Source: Croceimicrobium sp965228705 (GTDB taxonomy: Bacteria > Bacteroidota > Bacteroidia > Flavobacteriales > Schleiferiaceae). From it: a stretch of 64,000 nt of DNA. Numbering within the stretch: the stretch's first letter is position 1; each line of letters opens with the position of its first letter. Made by a program: the position numbers and the translations under genes. Where the stretch lies: positions 3,162,001-3,226,000 of the forward strand of contig NZ_OZ245832.1 in the NCBI RefSeq assembly GCF_965228705.1. Direction: 5' to 3'. Under the pieces are notes generated by a model that worked only from the letters and a program-made list of their open reading frames with translations, did not search any database and was not told where the DNA came from. Shown one piece after another: positions 61,712 through 64,000 of this stretch.

Positions 61712-62520
61712 TGCACACCTTTGAGTTCCGCTATAAAGGAGCTCGCTTTGTAGCTGAAGAAGAGGGTAGAGGGCCGGCCGTGATATTCTTGCATGGCTTC
61801 CTTGAAAGTCGCAATATGTGGAAGACTTTGTGGCCGCAACTCCCCAAGACCATCCGCAAGATTAGCTTGGACTTACCCGGACATGGCGACTCCGAAAACC
61901 TGGGCTATATCCATAGCATGGAGGAGATGGCCGAAGTGGTGATGGCCCTGGTGCATCGCCTTTCGCTGCGCAAGGTTTTTCTGGTGGGGCATTCCATGGG
62001 AGGTTATGTGGCCTTGGCTTTCGCCGAAAGGTACCCCGATAATATCCGGGGTATGGTTCTGATGAACTCTAATAGTCGAGCAGATTCGGATGAGAAAAAG
62101 CTGAATCGCGATCGGGCTATTGCCCTGGTAAAGCAAGATCCACAGGCTTATATCCGCACTGCCGTACCCATGCTTTTTAGTGAAGCTAATCGCAAAAGTC
62201 TACGCAAGGAGGTGAATGCAGCTAAGAAGGATGCTTTGCGAACTTCGGCACAAGGCGTTGTGGCGGCCTTGGAAGGAATGAAAATTCGGGCCGACCGAGA
62301 GGCGATTCTGGCCTTTGCGCCCTATCCGATTTTATTTGTGGCCTCGCGGAAAGATCCTGCTTTGGATTTTGAGATGCTGCAAGAGCAATTGGAGCATCAT
62401 GCGGTCCAAGGCTTGATTTTGGAAGAAGGTCATATGTCGCATTTCGAAGAGCCGGAAAAGCTTATTCCAGCCTTCAAGCATTTCTTAAAAGAACCCCTAA
62501 AAAAGCCCTTACTGCGATAG
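61711..62520 (+). CDS. Alpha/beta hydrolase
   Basis: The 269-aa protein has FLHGFLESRNMW (oxyanion), GHSMGG (nucleophile Ser), KDPALDFE (acid) and EGHMSHFEEP (His). It resembles BioH/MenH-like carboxylesterases, with no signal. The substrate is unknown. Its stop codon is inside the terminator stem. Confidence 0.82.
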   Translation: MHTFEFRYKGARFVAEEEGRGPAVIFLHGFLESRNMWKTLWPQLPKTIRKISLDLPGHGDSENLGYIHSMEEMAEVVMALVHRLSLRKVFLVGHSMGGYVALAFAERYPDNIRGMVLMNSNSRADSDEKKLNRDRAIALVKQDPQAYIRTAVPMLFSEANRKSLRKEVNAAKKDALRTSAQGVVAALEGMKIRADREAILAFAPYPILFVASRKDPALDFEMLQEQLEHHAVQGLILEEGHMSHFEEPEKLIPAFKHFLKEPLKKPLLR

Positions 62521-62532
62521 TAAGGGCTTTTT
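62501..62532 (+). terminator. Terminator overlapping the hydrolase stop codon
   Basis: A 13-bp perfect stem (62501-62513 with 62519-62531) has a 5-nt loop and a T run. The stop TAG at 62518-62520 lies at the loop, so the hairpin begins in the coding sequence. Confidence 0.9.
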
Positions 62533-62645
62533 AGTATTTGGCGAAGCGATCACCAGATTGCTTTTTTTCATTGGTAAAATATCCCACTGAATCAGCAAAA
62601 TTGTACTTATAGTTCAATTATTAAGACTCTTGAATTTTTTATTTC

Positions 62646-62695
62646 CCCAAGCCTCATTCCTTTCTAAGAGGCTTGGGCTAAGGTCTTTCGGCCTT
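62646..62695 (+). other. Tandem hairpins in the spacer before the HTH gene
   Basis: A 10-bp perfect inverted repeat (62646-62655 with 62668-62677) is followed by a second stem of 6 bp (62680-62685 with 62690-62695). The rest of the 282-nt spacer has no gene. A short RNA or regulatory site is possible. Confidence 0.35.
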
Positions 62696-62723
62696 GCTTC
62701 TTTAGTCTAAGCTTTTATATTTG
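62694..62723 (+). promoter_or_regulatory. Promoter of the HTH-protein gene
   Basis: TTG at 62694-62696, a 19-nt spacer and TATATTTG at 62716-62723 match the Bacteroidota consensus. The leader to 62803 is about 75 nt and has a small GGCAG/CTGCC hairpin at 62756-62768. Confidence 0.65.
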
Positions 62724-62802
62724 TCCAAGGTACCCCCATAACTGGATCGCTTTCTGGCAGCTTCTGCCTGTGAAGTGAAAATTAAAGCGCAGAAACTGTA
62801 AA

Positions 62803-63744
62803 ATGGGGGCAATGAAATTTCAAAGCGAGGTGATGGACGCCTTGCGCAAGGGTATCGGTCAGGATGATACGGTTATCAAATGGTTGCAAGACATTTTAGA
62901 TGTCGATTATAGCACCGCTCGTCGAAAAATGATCGGCGAAACCAAATTGAGTTTGGAGCAATTTGGACAGATCATTTACAATTATCCCCACATATTGGAG
63001 CTGGCTTTTAAGAGCATATTACGTCCCAATACCTTTATTACACACTATAGTAGTTTTCGCAGCCGTCAAGAGTTGGAGGCCTATCTAAAAGGGATTATCA
63101 AGCGCTTTGAAACGGCTTTGAAGCACAATAGTGTTTTGAAATATGTGGCTAGGGATCTACCCTTATTTTTCTTTTTGGCCGATCGGCGTTTAGCGGAATT
63201 TAAGATCTCCCTTTGGACCAATCAACTAAAAGGCGGAGGGGTACAAAGGCTCAATATCGAGACTTATACCCTGTGCTGGGAGGTCTTTCGCTTGTATCAG
63301 CATTTAAGCAGCGTAGAGATTTGGAATCGCAATGTGCTGGAAAATCAATTTCAAATGATTGAATGGTATTGCAGTCTCAATAGTATCGATCAGTATTACC
63401 GTCGCGATATCTATGAAATTATGGAAGCCAAGCTCCTCGATTATAAAGATTGGAGCATCAAAGGGCAAAAATCGAATGGAGGTAAGATCGATTTGCTCTT
63501 CACGGATTTCCTCACCATGAACAATGGGGGGATGCTGGAATCGCCTAACCTTCGGCTTTTGATGACAGCCTTGAGTAATGCCAATTTCGTCACCTTTCGG
63601 GATGCCGGTTTATGCGCCCATTTTAATGATGAGTTTGAACTGCATCGGTCCTATGCCACTTCCGTAACCTGCTGTAATGAGCTGGAAAGGGAGCGGATTT
63701 TTAATGGAATGTTGGCCTATCTCCGTGAACGGAGGGGAGACTAA
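62803..63744 (+). CDS. BetR-like HTH transcriptional regulator
   Basis: The 313-aa protein starts at ATG 62803 or the Met 3 codons later. Residues about 15-60 (VIKWLQDILDVDYSTARRKMIGETKLSLEQFGQI) resemble the BetR/XRE-type DNA-binding helix-turn-helix of Bacteroidota (IADLLGVSEDSAYRRIRGE form). The remaining about 250 residues are helical with no recognised ligand-binding domain. No TM segments. Target unknown. The stop abuts the thiL stop with no gap. Confidence 0.6.
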   Translation: MGAMKFQSEVMDALRKGIGQDDTVIKWLQDILDVDYSTARRKMIGETKLSLEQFGQIIYNYPHILELAFKSILRPNTFITHYSSFRSRQELEAYLKGIIKRFETALKHNSVLKYVARDLPLFFFLADRRLAEFKISLWTNQLKGGGVQRLNIETYTLCWEVFRLYQHLSSVEIWNRNVLENQFQMIEWYCSLNSIDQYYRRDIYEIMEAKLLDYKDWSIKGQKSNGGKIDLLFTDFLTMNNGGMLESPNLRLLMTALSNANFVTFRDAGLCAHFNDEFELHRSYATSVTCCNELERERIFNGMLAYLRERRGD

Positions 63745-64000
63745 TTAATCCTGATCCTGTTGCAGGGCGTTCCAACCTTGTGCCTGCAATGGAACTTCAG
63801 CGCCATCGCGAGCTACTAAGTTGGTGCCGGCAGCCTTTTCGCACATGTGACCAATTACCGTAAGGTGCGGATTGCCTTTAATTTTATCGTGATCTTCCAA
63901 AGGAATAGTGAAGAGCAATTCATAATCCTCACCGCCATTAAGGGCAATGGTAGTAGAGCTGATTTTAAACTCTTCACAAAGTTTCAAGATTACCGGATCT
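63745..64000 (-). CDS. thiL: Thiamine-monophosphate kinase, C-terminal part (cut by window edge)
   Basis: About 85 residues are visible; the frame is open to the right edge, so the start is outside. ALNGGEDYELLFTIP is the ThiL C-terminal signature, preceded by DPVILKLCEEFKIS, followed by the substrate-side end VIGHMCEKAAGTNLV. ThiL phosphorylates thiamine monophosphate to the diphosphate. Its 3' end abuts the convergent HTH gene. Confidence 0.88.
   Translation of the reverse strand, partial: DPVILKLCEEFKISSTTIALNGGEDYELLFTIPLEDHDKIKGNPHLTVIGHMCEKAAGTNLVARDGAEVPLQAQGWNALQQDQD

Overview
The window looks like a chromosome segment from a marine-type Bacteroidota, most probably order Flavobacteriales. 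The basis is several type IX secretion (T9SS) C-terminal sorting domains, HmuY proteins and TonB-dependent receptors, a three-gene menaquinone-type succinate dehydrogenase, recurring TAnnTTTG promoter elements, few Shine-Dalgarno sequences and very compact gene packing. No rRNA, tRNA, CRISPR array, insertion sequence or prophage gene was seen. Family-level placement (a Schleiferiaceae/Cryomorphaceae-like lineage) is only a guess.

Layout. 1-6.0 kb: 3' part of a giant secreted protein of alternating FN3 and MAM-like modules, three PKD domains and a T9SS tail. 6.0-13 kb: an NTF2-like protein, a small rhodanese operon, a hybrid histidine kinase followed by a PQQ-type sugar dehydrogenase lipoprotein, an atypical NRAMP-like transporter and a threonine dehydrogenase-like SDR. 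13-18.7 kb: a heme-uptake cluster (DUF6607, T9SS-secreted HmuY, TonB receptor, HmuY lipoprotein). 18.7-22.1 kb: two paralogous lipoproteins flanking an outer-membrane protein/lipoprotein pair. 22.1-28.5 kb: metallophosphoesterase, polA and a secreted M43 metalloprotease. 28.7-34.5 kb: core translation genes (rplM-rpsI-rpsB-tsf, pyrH-frr, rsmI, an alkyltransferase-like gene, trmB).

35.6-47.3 kb is the most interesting block. A PhoB/PhoR-like two-component system diverges from a beta-helix lipoprotein, a TonB receptor, a large secreted protein with three OB-fold repeats and two lamin-tail domains, and a Na/phosphate cotransporter. Three CTTAA(C/A) repeats with an exact 11-bp period lie directly before the lipoprotein gene, and a second 11-bp pair lies before the regulator gene. 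This reads as a phosphate-starvation regulon possibly aimed at extracellular nucleic acid or another phosphorylated polymer; the substrate is inference.

47.3-64 kb: LuxE-like acyl-protein synthetase, tyrS, an SDR, a pyrC-type dihydroorotase followed by a DUF4296 lipoprotein, polyprenol-phosphate mannosyltransferase, a membrane alpha/beta hydrolase, sdhCAB, an aminopeptidase P-alpha/beta hydrolase pair, a BetR-like HTH regulator, and the C-terminal end of thiL cut by the right edge. No gene-free stretch exceeds 300 bases. Terminator-like hairpins often stand directly before a downstream co-directional gene, and many convergent genes share their stop codons.
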